Of a stretch of DNA of 64,000 bases, positions 1-9,083 are shown in pieces; the first letter of the stretch is position 1; the number at the start of each line of letters is the position of its first letter. The stretch comes from DAMCZI01 sp032095175 (lineage in GTDB: Bacteria > Bacillota > Clostridia > Clostridiales > Caloramatoraceae). The DNA lies in NCBI GenBank assembly GCA_032095175.1, contig DAMCZI010000010.1, positions 1 to 64,000 on the forward strand, read 5' to 3'. The translations under genes were made by a program, and so were the position numbers. The notes below the pieces were generated by a model. The model was not told where the DNA came from, did no database searches, and was given only the letters and a program-made list of their open reading frames with translations.

Positions 1-68
1 GCTTTCATTTCCTCGTCTGACGTAAAATATCCTCAAAATCTTTGACTTGTTATTTTCCTTAATACGCC
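1..68. mobile_element. Right end of a fold-back (MITE-like) element, cut by window edge
   Basis: This stretch nearly repeats the right arm of the complete element at 26370-26640, with a few substitutions. It ends in the same TTAATACGCC terminus, followed by TTA, the trinucleotide that also flanks both ends of the complete copy. The sequence after the terminus is unrelated to the other copy, which supports 68 as the true boundary. The left part lies outside the window. Confidence 0.6.
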
Positions 69-86
69 TTATGCTGCTCTGTTGAG

Positions 87-1802
87 CTATTCACCTTCAA
101 CGTAGTATAGTGAATAGAAATACTTCTTTGCTTCCATAAGCTGTTCAAATGTTCCGCGTTCTACTATTGCTCCATCTCGAAGGACAATGATTTCATCATA
201 TTTTCGCATAAGGTTTTCTTCTAGTTTATGTGTTATGATAATTCTTGTTATATCTTTAATATCGAGGATTGCATTAGTAACTTCATGTGCTGTTGTATTA
301 TCAAGAGCTGCTGTTGCTTCATCCATCAGCAGCACCTGTGTTTCTCGGATTAAAGAGCGGGCAATGGAGATACGCTGTTTTTCTCCACCTGATAAATTAC
401 GACCACCCTCACCACAGGCATAGTCTTCTCCTTTTTCAGCTATTAGATTTGACAAACCTGCAAGCTGTTCAGCATGTATAAGCTTGTCCTCTGGAAACTC
501 TTTAAACATGGTAATGTTATTTTTTATGCTGCTATCAAATAGAAATACATTCTGCTGAATAATGGAGACTACATCATAGAAACTGTCCAAGCTAATTTCT
601 CTTAGTTCTGTATCATCAATCATTACTTTTCCACTATAGTTATTAAAGTAACCAAGTATCAACTGCAGTAAGGTGGATTTTCCACATCCACTGCCCCCAA
701 CAATTGCATAACTTTTTCCTTTATCGAAGGATACAGTAATATGCTTGAAAACATTTTTTTCTTCCTCATAGGCAAAAGAAACATCTTTAAGTGAAATGGA
801 TGATTTTAAAGTTCTAATCTCTACTTTTTTCTCTGTACTTTCTTCATCCTTAATGACTTCAGCAATTTTATCAATTAATACAATAGCTGCTCTTCTATTA
901 CTCCACATAGGAACAAGCTTTGTAATTGGCATTAAAATATAATTTGAAAGTTGTACAAATGCAAGAACATCTCCAACAGACATAATATCCTTAAAAACCA
1001 AATAAGCTCCGACTGAAAAAATAACGAATATTACTAATATATTTGCTAAATCACTTGCTATTGTCATAGAATCATTGGTCTCACGACGGTCACGTTTTGC
1101 TTCCTCTAGAGAGAAATTTTGTTTTTCAAAAATCTCAATTGCCTCTTTCTCTGCTTTAAAACTTTTGATAACAAAAAAGCCATTTAGTAAATCTTTGACT
1201 TGATCGACAAAGCCTTCATTTTCATCTGAAGTCTTCTTTTCTTTTGATTGCAAGCGATTTCCATATTTTAAGGATATCGCTATCGGAACAGCACATGCTG
1301 CAACAACACAAAGCATTATTATCCAATTAATATAGAGCATTGCAACCAGGGAGAAAATAAACATCATCACCTGCTGAACAATTTGTATATTACCATTTAA
1401 GTAATTTAGTTCAATGGAACTTAAATCATTAGAGAATGTGTTAATAATTTTACCTGAAGAGTCACTTGTAAATTTTCCAATTGATTTGTTTAGTATTTTC
1501 CTAAACACATACATCTTAAACTGTGATAATCCCTTTTTGATATATTTATTCTTAAATACTTTCTGAATAATTGCAGTAAGTATATAGCCTACTACTAATA
1601 TACCAATTAATATCATTGCAAATTTCACACGCTTGATATCCTGATATTCCATTGCCTCAACGATGAACTTTATTATAAATGCCAGCAAAGTACTCAATAT
1701 TGCTGCTAGAATCTGCGCTATTACTGTAAGAATAAAATATAGGTGATTCCCAGTCATAAACTGCTTTTTACATATTATCCGCTCATCGGATGTACTCTTC
1801 AT
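87..1802 (-). CDS. ABC exporter, fused permease and ATPase (MDR/peptide type)
   Basis: A 571-residue half-transporter with an N-terminal six-helix membrane domain and a C-terminal nucleotide-binding domain. The ATPase has Walker A (GGSGCGKST), a Q-loop, the signature NLSGGEKQR, Walker B (VLLMDEATAALD) and the switch His (IITHK). No C39 peptidase domain precedes the membrane part. I chose the ATG at 1802 because GGGGGAGG lies directly upstream; a longer frame to 1856 has no ribosome site. It stands alone, divergent from the serine hydrolase. The architecture matches the exporter at 21315-23003, so the two may be paralogues, but the substrate cannot be read from the sequence. Confidence 0.88.
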   Translation of the reverse strand: MKSTSDERIICKKQFMTGNHLYFILTVIAQILAAILSTLLAFIIKFIVEAMEYQDIKRVKFAMILIGILVVGYILTAIIQKVFKNKYIKKGLSQFKMYVFRKILNKSIGKFTSDSSGKIINTFSNDLSSIELNYLNGNIQIVQQVMMFIFSLVAMLYINWIIMLCVVAACAVPIAISLKYGNRLQSKEKKTSDENEGFVDQVKDLLNGFFVIKSFKAEKEAIEIFEKQNFSLEEAKRDRRETNDSMTIASDLANILVIFVIFSVGAYLVFKDIMSVGDVLAFVQLSNYILMPITKLVPMWSNRRAAIVLIDKIAEVIKDEESTEKKVEIRTLKSSISLKDVSFAYEEEKNVFKHITVSFDKGKSYAIVGGSGCGKSTLLQLILGYFNNYSGKVMIDDTELREISLDSFYDVVSIIQQNVFLFDSSIKNNITMFKEFPEDKLIHAEQLAGLSNLIAEKGEDYACGEGGRNLSGGEKQRISIARSLIRETQVLLMDEATAALDNTTAHEVTNAILDIKDITRIIITHKLEENLMRKYDEIIVLRDGAIVERGTFEQLMEAKKYFYSLYYVEGE

Positions 1803-1985
1803 ACTCCTCCCCCATTCCTTATAAATAAAAAACATACCATTTTCATGGTAATTCATAATTTGGTTAAAATCAATATAAATGTTATTTTATATTGAATATG
1901 GAGGAATTTTATAACAACCTTGTTGTGTAAAAAACGATGCAGAAATGTACTTTCTCTTTCAATTCATGAAGCGTTTGCTTAAAAT

Positions 1986-2016
1986 TATATATAAGATGAT
2001 TTATATCTTATATATA
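1986..2016. promoter_or_regulatory. AT-rich palindrome upstream of the serine hydrolase (possible operator)
   Basis: Two perfect 12-bp arms (TATATATAAGAT and ATCTTATATATA) separated by 7 bp end 18 bp before the start codon at 2035. The position, between promoter and ribosome site, fits a repressor operator. It could also fold as a hairpin in the leader RNA. No cognate regulator gene lies adjacent. Confidence 0.4.
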
Positions 2017-2034
2017 GAAATGGAGTGAATTAGA

Positions 2035-3288
2035 ATGAGTATTACTTATAAAATAAATGAGTATATGGATGCTTACACTAAGCTGTGGCCATTCAGTGGG
2101 GCTGTTGCAGTAGTGAAAAATGGAGAGGTTATATTTAATAAAAGCTATGGTTATTCCAGTATAGAGCATGGTGTTTTAAACTCATCAAAAACAAAATTTA
2201 AGATTGCTTCCCTTACAAAGCAAATCACCTGTATGGGAATTATGATTCTTAAGGAAAGAGGACTGCTTAATGTTAATGATAGCATTAGAAAGTTTTTTCC
2301 GGATTATCCTGAGTTTGATGAAAGAATTACAATTCATCATTTAATGACACATACATCTGGACTTTTTAATGATTTTTCAGTAATAGATCCGCACCTTATG
2401 ATGGGAAAATGCCTGCTTACACAAAAGGAGATATTTAATCTTTTTAAAGATATGCCCCTGGAATTCGAACCAGGTAAAGATTGGAGCTATTGCTTCTTTG
2501 GATACTATTTACTTGGGGTTATAATTGAGCGAGTTTCAGGAAAGTCATATATTGAATTTATAAAAGAGAATATCTTTAATCCTTTAGGAATGAAGGATAG
2601 TGGTCTTGATGATTATTTTGAGATTATTCCTAATAAAGTAAGTGGATATTATGCAACTGAAAATAGATTGGTATGTGATGAAAGGGATGCAGTAAGTGCT
2701 TTTTCTGCAGGAGCAATTTATTCGACTGTTCATGATATGCTTTTATGGGATGAAGCTTTATACACTGAAAAGCTTGTATCAAAAAAGACAATGAATGAAA
2801 TTTTTACCCCTGGATTAGAGGACTATGGATATGGATGGTTTATAGATAAGTATCTTAATCGCAGAAGAGTCCGTCATAGCGGTGGAGGGAATGGATTTAA
2901 TCATCAATTTCACAGATATATAGATGATAAGGTTAGTATTCTTATATTAAGCAATTATGGATTCTCAAATTCCTTTGGAATTAATGAAGCTATTGCTAAA
3001 ATAGTTTTCAATGAAAAATACAGTCTGCCAGTAAAGCCTGAGGCATTTGACTTGGATTTAAGTGTTTATGACAGCTATTGTGGTATATATCAGGAAGAGT
3101 ATTTTAAATATGAAGTTAAAAGAGATAATGACAAATTATACTTTATACAAGAGGGTAAATGGGTAATGCCAATCTACCCAATATCTAAAACTACATTCCA
3201 CCATACATGGATAGACAGAGAATATACCTTTGAAAAAAATGATAAGGGTGAGCTTTATTTTGATGAAATAAAAAAGATTAGTGAGTAA
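2035..3288 (+). CDS. Serine hydrolase of the class C beta-lactamase/DD-peptidase family
   Basis: A 417-residue protein without a clear signal peptide. It carries the SxxK motif (S59-L-T-K62) that supplies the acyl-enzyme serine and general base, and the late HSGGGNGF motif corresponding to the KTG/HxG box. The usual YxN tyrosine motif reads Y152-C-F, so the Asn is not conserved. The C-terminal ~90 residues form the extra domain often seen in this family. ATG at 2035 follows GGAG at good spacing. Members are peptidases, esterases or penicillin-binding proteins; resistance cannot be inferred. Confidence 0.85.
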   Translation: MSITYKINEYMDAYTKLWPFSGAVAVVKNGEVIFNKSYGYSSIEHGVLNSSKTKFKIASLTKQITCMGIMILKERGLLNVNDSIRKFFPDYPEFDERITIHHLMTHTSGLFNDFSVIDPHLMMGKCLLTQKEIFNLFKDMPLEFEPGKDWSYCFFGYYLLGVIIERVSGKSYIEFIKENIFNPLGMKDSGLDDYFEIIPNKVSGYYATENRLVCDERDAVSAFSAGAIYSTVHDMLLWDEALYTEKLVSKKTMNEIFTPGLEDYGYGWFIDKYLNRRRVRHSGGGNGFNHQFHRYIDDKVSILILSNYGFSNSFGINEAIAKIVFNEKYSLPVKPEAFDLDLSVYDSYCGIYQEEYFKYEVKRDNDKLYFIQEGKWVMPIYPISKTTFHHTWIDREYTFEKNDKGELYFDEIKKISE

Positions 3289-3310
3289 GAGTAGCTTTAG
3301 AATATGTTTT

Positions 3311-3349
3311 AGTTGGCAGCCCCTTGAAAATATCAAAGGGCTACTAACT
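3311..3349. terminator. Bidirectional terminator between converging genes
   Basis: An inverted repeat of about 17 bp with a few mismatches and a 5-base loop sits exactly between the stops of the plus-strand serine hydrolase and the minus-strand Hsp20-like gene, and is T-rich at its ends. Confidence 0.6.
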
Positions 3350-3766
3350 TTATTGATCCTTAACCTGCTTTTTTATTTTTGGGAGCATGAGCTTTAATAC
3401 ACCATTTTCAATATTTCCATCGATCTTTTCACTATCAATATCCTCAATATAAAAGCTCCTGTTTAAGTTTCCTAAATATCTTACATATCCTCCATATCCA
3501 TTTTGGACGTACTGATCCAAATTACCTGTTATAGTTAAGTAGTTATCAATGTACTTTACATTTACAGATTCTTTTGTGGCCCCAGGTAAATATGCTTCGA
3601 GAAGATAAGAGTCTTGTGTCTCTCTAATGTTTGTACTTATCATATTTCCACTTATCTGAATAGTTTGAGGAACAGGTGCTGTAACAAGATTATTAACTAG
3701 TCCTGTTAATATATTTTGTATAAGGCTGCTGGCCAGATAACTTTCCAAAGGACCTAATCCAAACAT
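3350..3766 (-). CDS. Hsp20/alpha-crystallin-like small heat-shock protein
   Basis: A protein of 138 residues. After an N-terminal hydrophobic helix (FGLGPLESYLASSLIQNILTG) comes an alpha-crystallin-like beta-sandwich with the family pattern of a YLPGATKESVNVKY strand pair, a turn and a C-terminal GVLKLMLPK strand. Such proteins hold unfolding proteins; in spore formers some are coat or small acid-resistance proteins. The ATG at 3766 is preceded by AAGAAGGTGATG, so the frame extending to 3889 is over-long. Monocistronic, ending at the shared terminator. Confidence 0.75.
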   Translation of the reverse strand: MFGLGPLESYLASSLIQNILTGLVNNLVTAPVPQTIQISGNMISTNIRETQDSYLLEAYLPGATKESVNVKYIDNYLTITGNLDQYVQNGYGGYVRYLGNLNRSFYIEDIDSEKIDGNIENGVLKLMLPKIKKQVKDQ

Positions 3767-3916
3767 ATCATCACCTTCTTTGATGGATGCTACTATCCTA
3801 ATACCATAGTATTCAATTCGACAAAATTTGTTGATAATGCATATTCTGTATAGAATTAATAAATAATTTGCATTAAAACTATCAGGCATGTGATACTATA
3901 TGCTTCGCATAAATGA

Positions 3917-4014
3917 TTCTGCATTGCTGGACCCTAAGCATTTATGCGAAATCATATTCCTTGATTCATTAATCGCACAACAACCAATGTAAAATCTTTA
4001 GTGCGATTAATATA
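3917..4014. repeat. Double-hairpin intergenic repeat, copy A
   Basis: A repeat of about 98 bp whose reverse complement recurs at 53731-53830 with around a dozen differences. It holds the inverted pair ATTAATCGCAC...GTGCGATTAAT and, on its left, a second hairpin built on CGCATAAATG...CATTTATGCG that begins just before the shared part. It fills most of the gap between the Hsp20-like gene and the next membrane protein. No open frame is conserved. Confidence 0.65.
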
Positions 4015-4090
4015 GGATGTGAAATTGTTTTTACTGTTTTATTGTGGAATAATGTGGATTATAATGATGGATAAGAGGGGGTGGGCATTT

Positions 4091-5077
4091 GTGGAAAAGA
4101 AAAACACTAAAATACAGGACAAAAAGAAATCTGTAATAGAAGAGATTCTAGGTGTAGTTTCCTTCCTTGTATTTATAGCAGCATGTGCATTTTTAGCATC
4201 TTCTAAAATAGGTATAGAATTTTTTATATTGATTACCACTGCAATATTTATTAATTTTTGCATTAGACCTTTTATTATATATAAAAATGAAGTCATCGGT
4301 AGAGAAATGGAAATAAACTCAATCTATATTCTGCGTCCTTGCTTTGTTGCTGCTATAGCATTAGGATCAATTTTTATAATATATAAGGTTATATTTAGCC
4401 AATCTATAATACGGGAAAAAAACTATACTGCTTATAATTTTATTGCACTATGTATTATTTTCTCTATGGTAGCTATTCAAATAGTTAACTTTATAAATAG
4501 AATTAAAGCTTTGGTTAATGAAAATGCAAATTTTTTAAAACATCTATTAAATGTTATAACTTCAATTCTTTCTATACTAACATTAGTTATAATCCCTGCT
4601 TCTAGGTTTTTTGTGCCTAAAAAGGTTGGGGATTTTAGTAATGTAAAAATGCCAAATGAGTTTTTTATCTATGAGGTATCAGATTGTAAACCTAAAGATA
4701 GGAATTATGCATTTTCTGATAAAGCAAAGGTTTCAGATAATAAACTAATTGAGTTGTTTCAAAAAGAATTATCTAAAGCAAAGAGTGAAAATATAAGAGA
4801 TCTTGATAAAATAAATTATGATATAAGAAATATAAAGGGTGAATATATTAAAATTCAGCCTTCCTATATAAATACGAGTTATGGTAATAGATGGCTTCAT
4901 GGAATTGATGAGGGATATATCTATGAACTAAGGATACATAAAAATGGAGATATAGTACTAGCTGATTTTGATATAGATAAATATAAATATCATATCTTTT
5001 TAAAAAAACCATATGATATGTATAGGCTTAACCTTTCAAAGGAATTCGTTTATAAACTAATGAGTCTTATTAAGTAA
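4091..5077 (+). CDS. Membrane protein of unknown function
   Basis: A 328-residue protein not recognised by family. The first ~190 residues have four to five hydrophobic segments; the rest is a charged soluble domain rich in Lys, Asp and Tyr, probably outside or on the cytoplasmic face. I chose the GTG at 4091, 9 bp after AGAGGGGG, over an upstream ATG at 4019 that lies in the promoter region. The promoter region resembles that of the YjbR gene at 24.7 kb. Transcribed alone. Confidence 0.7.
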   Translation: MEKKNTKIQDKKKSVIEEILGVVSFLVFIAACAFLASSKIGIEFFILITTAIFINFCIRPFIIYKNEVIGREMEINSIYILRPCFVAAIALGSIFIIYKVIFSQSIIREKNYTAYNFIALCIIFSMVAIQIVNFINRIKALVNENANFLKHLLNVITSILSILTLVIIPASRFFVPKKVGDFSNVKMPNEFFIYEVSDCKPKDRNYAFSDKAKVSDNKLIELFQKELSKAKSENIRDLDKINYDIRNIKGEYIKIQPSYINTSYGNRWLHGIDEGYIYELRIHKNGDIVLADFDIDKYKYHIFLKKPYDMYRLNLSKEFVYKLMSLIK

Positions 5078-5131
5078 TGAAATAATATGTACTTTTCACA
5101 CAAGTTTTTATACAATGCAATTGCTAAATCA

Positions 5132-5160
5132 TTGACCGCATGTAAAATTAATACTATAAT
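5132..5160 (+). promoter_or_regulatory. Sigma-A-type promoter
   Basis: TTGACC, a 17-bp spacer and TATAAT. It lies upstream of the GGAAGGGG ribosome site of a decayed small reading frame at 5196. Confidence 0.55.
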
Positions 5161-5195
5161 GGAATAGTGATTTGAAATTGGAAGGGGATTGCAGG

Positions 5196-5427
5196 ATGAT
5201 TATGTTTGTTTTTATTCTATAATCTAAATTTAACATATTGGTATAGTAGATGCCTATCTAATAGGTTTATTTGCTATATACAAAAATGTTTTTTAGATTA
5301 TGTTAAGAACAACAGCATTTACAGTCCTAATTTTAAAAAAAATCATGCGCAATGTTATATTTATTGTATGATGTTTTTTGTTATTGGATTTATAGCTGTA
5401 CTTAACTGTACAGCTTTTTTATTTTAG
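5196..5427 (+). pseudogene. Decayed small membrane-protein gene
   Basis: A good promoter and ribosome site lead into ATG at 5196, but that frame stops after eight codons (MIMFVFIL). Hydrophobic coding-like segments continue in other frames (for example GIVDAYLIGLFAIYKN, then a final MMFFVIGFIAVL segment ending at 5427). This pattern suggests a short membrane protein broken by frameshifts. A weak hairpin with a T-run overlaps the end (5390-5421). Family not recognised; an untranslated RNA is the alternative. Confidence 0.35.
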
Positions 5428-5480
5428 GTTTATTCAAGCTGCCAAAATGTTTTTTGGCTTGTGAATTGTATTAAACCTTT

Positions 5481-5520
5481 AAAGGACTGTAAATGTGTAT
5501 AATCATTTGCAGTCCTTTTG
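5481..5520 (+). terminator. Intrinsic terminator
   Basis: AAAGGACTG...CAGTCCTTTT hairpin with one mismatch near the loop and trailing T residues, upstream of the GNAT fusion gene. Confidence 0.65.
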
Positions 5521-5613
5521 TTCAAGTTATGAAATCCGGTTGATTGGTGGTGATTTAAAAGCTTGTTTAATATAGAGAATAACAAAATATGGAATAGAAT
5601 TGGAGGAAAGAAT

Positions 5614-8600
5614 ATGGAAGGATTAAAAATTGTAGAATATACTCCAGCCTATGCAAAGGCTGTTGCAGAAATGTGGCAGAGGAGCAGTGAGGGATTTAAT
5701 GGTGAAAACTGCAACGAGACAGAAGAAAGTGTACTGGCTGAACATGCAAACTCAACTGATATAAATACATATCTTGCTGTATTAGGTGATGAGGTACTTG
5801 GGTACTGTGCATTTACAAAATATTTAAAGGATGAAGGAGCCTTACATATCAGGCTTTTAAATGCCAGATATGACTGTCATGGAAAGGGAATCGGCAAGGC
5901 ACTGGTAAAGAAAGCAGTAGAAAGAACAATTGAGCTTAAGTGGCCTCGTCTGGATTTATATACATGGTCTGCAAACACAAAGGCAATACCTCTATACAAA
6001 AAGTGCGGATATTTTTATGAAAACAGACAGGATACTACTCACCTTATGAACTTCATTCCAACTGTTATGAATACCGAGGTTGTGGAGGATTACTTTAAGG
6101 CTGCAGATTGGTATGATGACATGAAAAGAACAATCAATATGGAACCTGATGGAAGATGTGAAAATGGCTTTGATTTTTATGAATACAAATGGGACAAGAA
6201 TGGTAAAAAGCTTAGAATGGAATTTGAAAGGAGAGGCAGAGGTATAAGACTTATTGAAACAGATGACTACATGATTTCTCTATCTGCCCCTTCACAAAAT
6301 TTAGTTTTTGGCAGAAGCTACAAGGCTGTATATGAAATTATTAATAAAACTGGTAAACCATTAAGGGTTGAAATAGATGGTAGGGATGATAAAAACATTA
6401 AATGTTCATTAAATAAAAAAATTGATGTTGTTGAAAAAGAAATGGTTGAAGGAGAATTTTACATATCAGAAATTGAAGCAGAGTTTGGAAGTTTTAAAAC
6501 ACATCCAGGAGTTGCAGCTGATGTTGTTATAAATGGTAAGAAGGCTTCATTTAAGCTTGGAATAGTTCCTAAATTTCCAGGTAAGATATCTCTAGCATGT
6601 GACGATCTGGAGAGGTATAGTGGAGAAACCTTCAATATGTTTATTGATATTGAAAGCTGTTTTAATGAAAATGCATTATTTGAATTTGAGCTTCCTGAAA
6701 GCAGTGATATAGAGTTTTCAAAAAGAAAATTCAAAATTGAAATGGCAAAAAACCAGAGGGTTTCAATACCTGTAGAGTGCACATTAAAAAATCCATGTAT
6801 TTATCAAGTAGAGCTTAACGTTAAGGCAGCATTAGAAGGTGGCGAAAATGTTTGGTTCAAAAAGAATGTAGGAGCTATTTTTAGAGGACAAAACTCTGCC
6901 TTTGGGGGAGAAGTTAATGACAAGTATGTAATTGTAAATGGAAGCTATAGACTGGAGCTTGATAAAAATTATAATCGGGTGGAAATTTTTGTAGGAGATA
7001 AGAAAAAGGATACATACATAGTATGCCCAAAACCTGGAAAACCATATTCTGATGAGTTTAGCAGCATGCTGATTAAAAATGTTAAATGGTATTTTGAAAA
7101 TGGAAAAATTGTTTTAAGTGGAGAGTATTCTTCAAATAAATATAAGGATGTAATAATTAGAACTATATTTAAAATATCAAATAATGGTATGTTTGAACAC
7201 TTCTATGAAGTTGTTAATGCTTCAAATGAAGAAACTCATGAGGATATATTTATTAAGCAGGTTATTCACTATAGAACTGAAGGAGCAGCCATCCCATATG
7301 ATAATAGGGTTATGCATGATACAGAACCCTATATGGAGTATCCAGGGTACTATAACAATGATAAAATCAGTGAAAATTGGATATTCAGAAACAGAGAAGA
7401 GGAAACTGAAAGCATAGTATGGTCAGAGAATTTAAAGGTTGATTATGATGGATGGTTTATGAATTTTGAACATAATATCGGTAAATTGAAAAGTGGAGAA
7501 AGAAAAATTACTCAACCTGTTTATTTAGCCTACTCAACCTTTAAAAACTTAAGTGAAGCTAGAAGGTTTGCCCTTAAATCAAATGATGTTAAGGATATTT
7601 GTAATGCTTTAGATTTTGAGATAAATATTAACAATAACAATCCATTTGTAAATAAAAGCTTTAACATAAATATTATTGAGAATAGGGAACTTACTTTTAA
7701 TGGAGAAATAATTGTTAAATCAAAAAATAACCTATTTGATGAAATACATTTAAAGCTCGAAGAAGAAGTAAACAAAATTAATATTCCAATTCACATAGAA
7801 AAGGAATTTGATAAGGATTTAATATGCATAGAGTGCAATTTTAATGCAGTTAGCTATGAGAGAAGGATACCTGTTTTCTATACTAAAAATATGGATATTA
7901 AATCTGAGGTAGCTGAAGAAAATGGATTTAGAGTTTTCTCAATAAATAATGGGGTCATGAATATTAAGGCATCCCCAGAATTTTCTACAGGTATATTCTC
8001 CCTTCAATTTATGGATAGAGAATGGCTTGATAATTCCTTCCCTAATGCAGAACCAAGAACCTGGTATAATCCATGGTTTGGAGGAATTCAAAACATACCA
8101 GAGGAGTTAATAGAAAATGCAAGAACACTCCTTAATGAAAAGGTTAATGCAGAGTTCGTTGAAAAGGTTGATACATTGGGAAACAGATGGAAGGGTATCA
8201 AAACCAGCATGTGTTTTGCAAATAGTGAGGACTATAATGGACTTGAGATAAAGCAATATTTCTTAATGCTGCCAGGAGTACCTGTTGTTCTAAACATGGC
8301 TGAAGTAACCAATAACATGAATAAATACATGAATAGTGAAACGATTACGAATGTTGCTTTTTTCAAAATTGGTGAAGATATAAAAAACAGCTGGATAAGT
8401 GTTAAAAATCATCAAGGAGCTATTAATAAATACAAAGCTGGTATAAGAACTTTTGATATATACCCTAATTCATCACCTCTTTTTGGTTGTGATGCTTTAG
8501 AATATAAAATACAGGTGAGCATGGATTTTAGTAAATTTACTCAGCTAGATTACATAAGCACTAAGGATTTAATATGCTTTAATAGTGAGAATGTATCCTT

Positions 8601-8706
8601 GGCCCCAGGTCAAACAAAGCTTTTACCAAATGTGTTTTATATCGCTACAAAGGAGCATATATCAGACAAGCTTCTTAAAAGCTTACAAAACATACGATTT
8701 GAGTAA
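5614..8706 (+). CDS. GNAT N-acetyltransferase fused to a large beta-rich region
   Basis: A 1030-residue protein. Residues 1-150 form a GNAT fold: the acetyl-CoA loop is seen in the HGKGIGKALVKKAV stretch, followed by the typical TWSANTKAIPLYKKCGY end. The remaining ~880 residues look like Ig-like strands and then one or two mutarotase/glycoside-hydrolase-type beta-supersandwiches, with aromatic-rich segments (YNPWFGGIQN, WIFRNRE). No signal peptide is visible, so it should be cytoplasmic. The ATG at 5614 follows GGAGGAAAG; an upstream ATG at 5563 lacks a site. The acetyl acceptor is unknown, and a sugar or polysaccharide ligand for the C-terminal part is inference only. Confidence 0.75.
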   Translation: MEGLKIVEYTPAYAKAVAEMWQRSSEGFNGENCNETEESVLAEHANSTDINTYLAVLGDEVLGYCAFTKYLKDEGALHIRLLNARYDCHGKGIGKALVKKAVERTIELKWPRLDLYTWSANTKAIPLYKKCGYFYENRQDTTHLMNFIPTVMNTEVVEDYFKAADWYDDMKRTINMEPDGRCENGFDFYEYKWDKNGKKLRMEFERRGRGIRLIETDDYMISLSAPSQNLVFGRSYKAVYEIINKTGKPLRVEIDGRDDKNIKCSLNKKIDVVEKEMVEGEFYISEIEAEFGSFKTHPGVAADVVINGKKASFKLGIVPKFPGKISLACDDLERYSGETFNMFIDIESCFNENALFEFELPESSDIEFSKRKFKIEMAKNQRVSIPVECTLKNPCIYQVELNVKAALEGGENVWFKKNVGAIFRGQNSAFGGEVNDKYVIVNGSYRLELDKNYNRVEIFVGDKKKDTYIVCPKPGKPYSDEFSSMLIKNVKWYFENGKIVLSGEYSSNKYKDVIIRTIFKISNNGMFEHFYEVVNASNEETHEDIFIKQVIHYRTEGAAIPYDNRVMHDTEPYMEYPGYYNNDKISENWIFRNREEETESIVWSENLKVDYDGWFMNFEHNIGKLKSGERKITQPVYLAYSTFKNLSEARRFALKSNDVKDICNALDFEININNNNPFVNKSFNINIIENRELTFNGEIIVKSKNNLFDEIHLKLEEEVNKINIPIHIEKEFDKDLICIECNFNAVSYERRIPVFYTKNMDIKSEVAEENGFRVFSINNGVMNIKASPEFSTGIFSLQFMDREWLDNSFPNAEPRTWYNPWFGGIQNIPEELIENARTLLNEKVNAEFVEKVDTLGNRWKGIKTSMCFANSEDYNGLEIKQYFLMLPGVPVVLNMAEVTNNMNKYMNSETITNVAFFKIGEDIKNSWISVKNHQGAINKYKAGIRTFDIYPNSSPLFGCDALEYKIQVSMDFSKFTQLDYISTKDLICFNSENVSLAPGQTKLLPNVFYIATKEHISDKLLKSLQNIRFE

Positions 8707-8771
8707 AATCATAAACAACATGTTTTTGTAGGTTTTAGGTTTGAGATACAAAATTTGACGTATAATACATG

Positions 8772-8799
8772 TTGACAATTTATTAAATGGTGTTATAAT
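8772..8799 (+). promoter_or_regulatory. Promoter of thrS
   Basis: TTGACA, 16-bp spacer, TATAAT, about 30 bp before the T-box leader begins. Confidence 0.75.
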
Positions 8800-8827
8800 T
8801 ACTTACAAATATATATTGATATTTAAA

Positions 8828-9056
8828 GCAATGATGAGAAGAGTAAGTTATAAACAATATACAGAGAGAGGGTACATTAGCTGGAAGTACTCTTATATAT
8901 GAATAACTGAAAACCGCCTCTGAGTGACTTCAATAAAGTCCGGTAATTCCGTTATCATTATTTAAAGTGGTTTATCATATGATAAACAATTAGGGTGGAA
9001 CCGCGAGAATATGCTCTCGTCCCTTCAGATATGAAGGGATGGGAGCTTTTTATTTT
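8828..9056 (+). promoter_or_regulatory. T-box leader controlling thrS
   Basis: A tRNA-sensing leader RNA. The conserved T-box AGGGTGGAACCGCG is at 8992-9005. Stem I features include the AG-rich bulge (ACAGAGAGAGGG) and a candidate threonine specifier ACC at 8913-8915 before GCCTCTGAG. The antiterminator competes with the terminator hairpin at 9013-9056 (GAGCTCCC-type stem then T-run). Uncharged tRNA-Thr would stabilise readthrough into thrS. The class is certain; the exact specifier triplet is my reading of the loop. Confidence 0.93.
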
Positions 9057-9083
9057 GAAAATTAATTGAAAGGGGAAAGAAAA

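Noticed and set aside
5206..5427. 73-codon open frame as an intact gene
   Set aside because: Its start lies 10 bp inside the better-placed frame at 5196 and has no ribosome site of its own; treated as part of a decayed gene.
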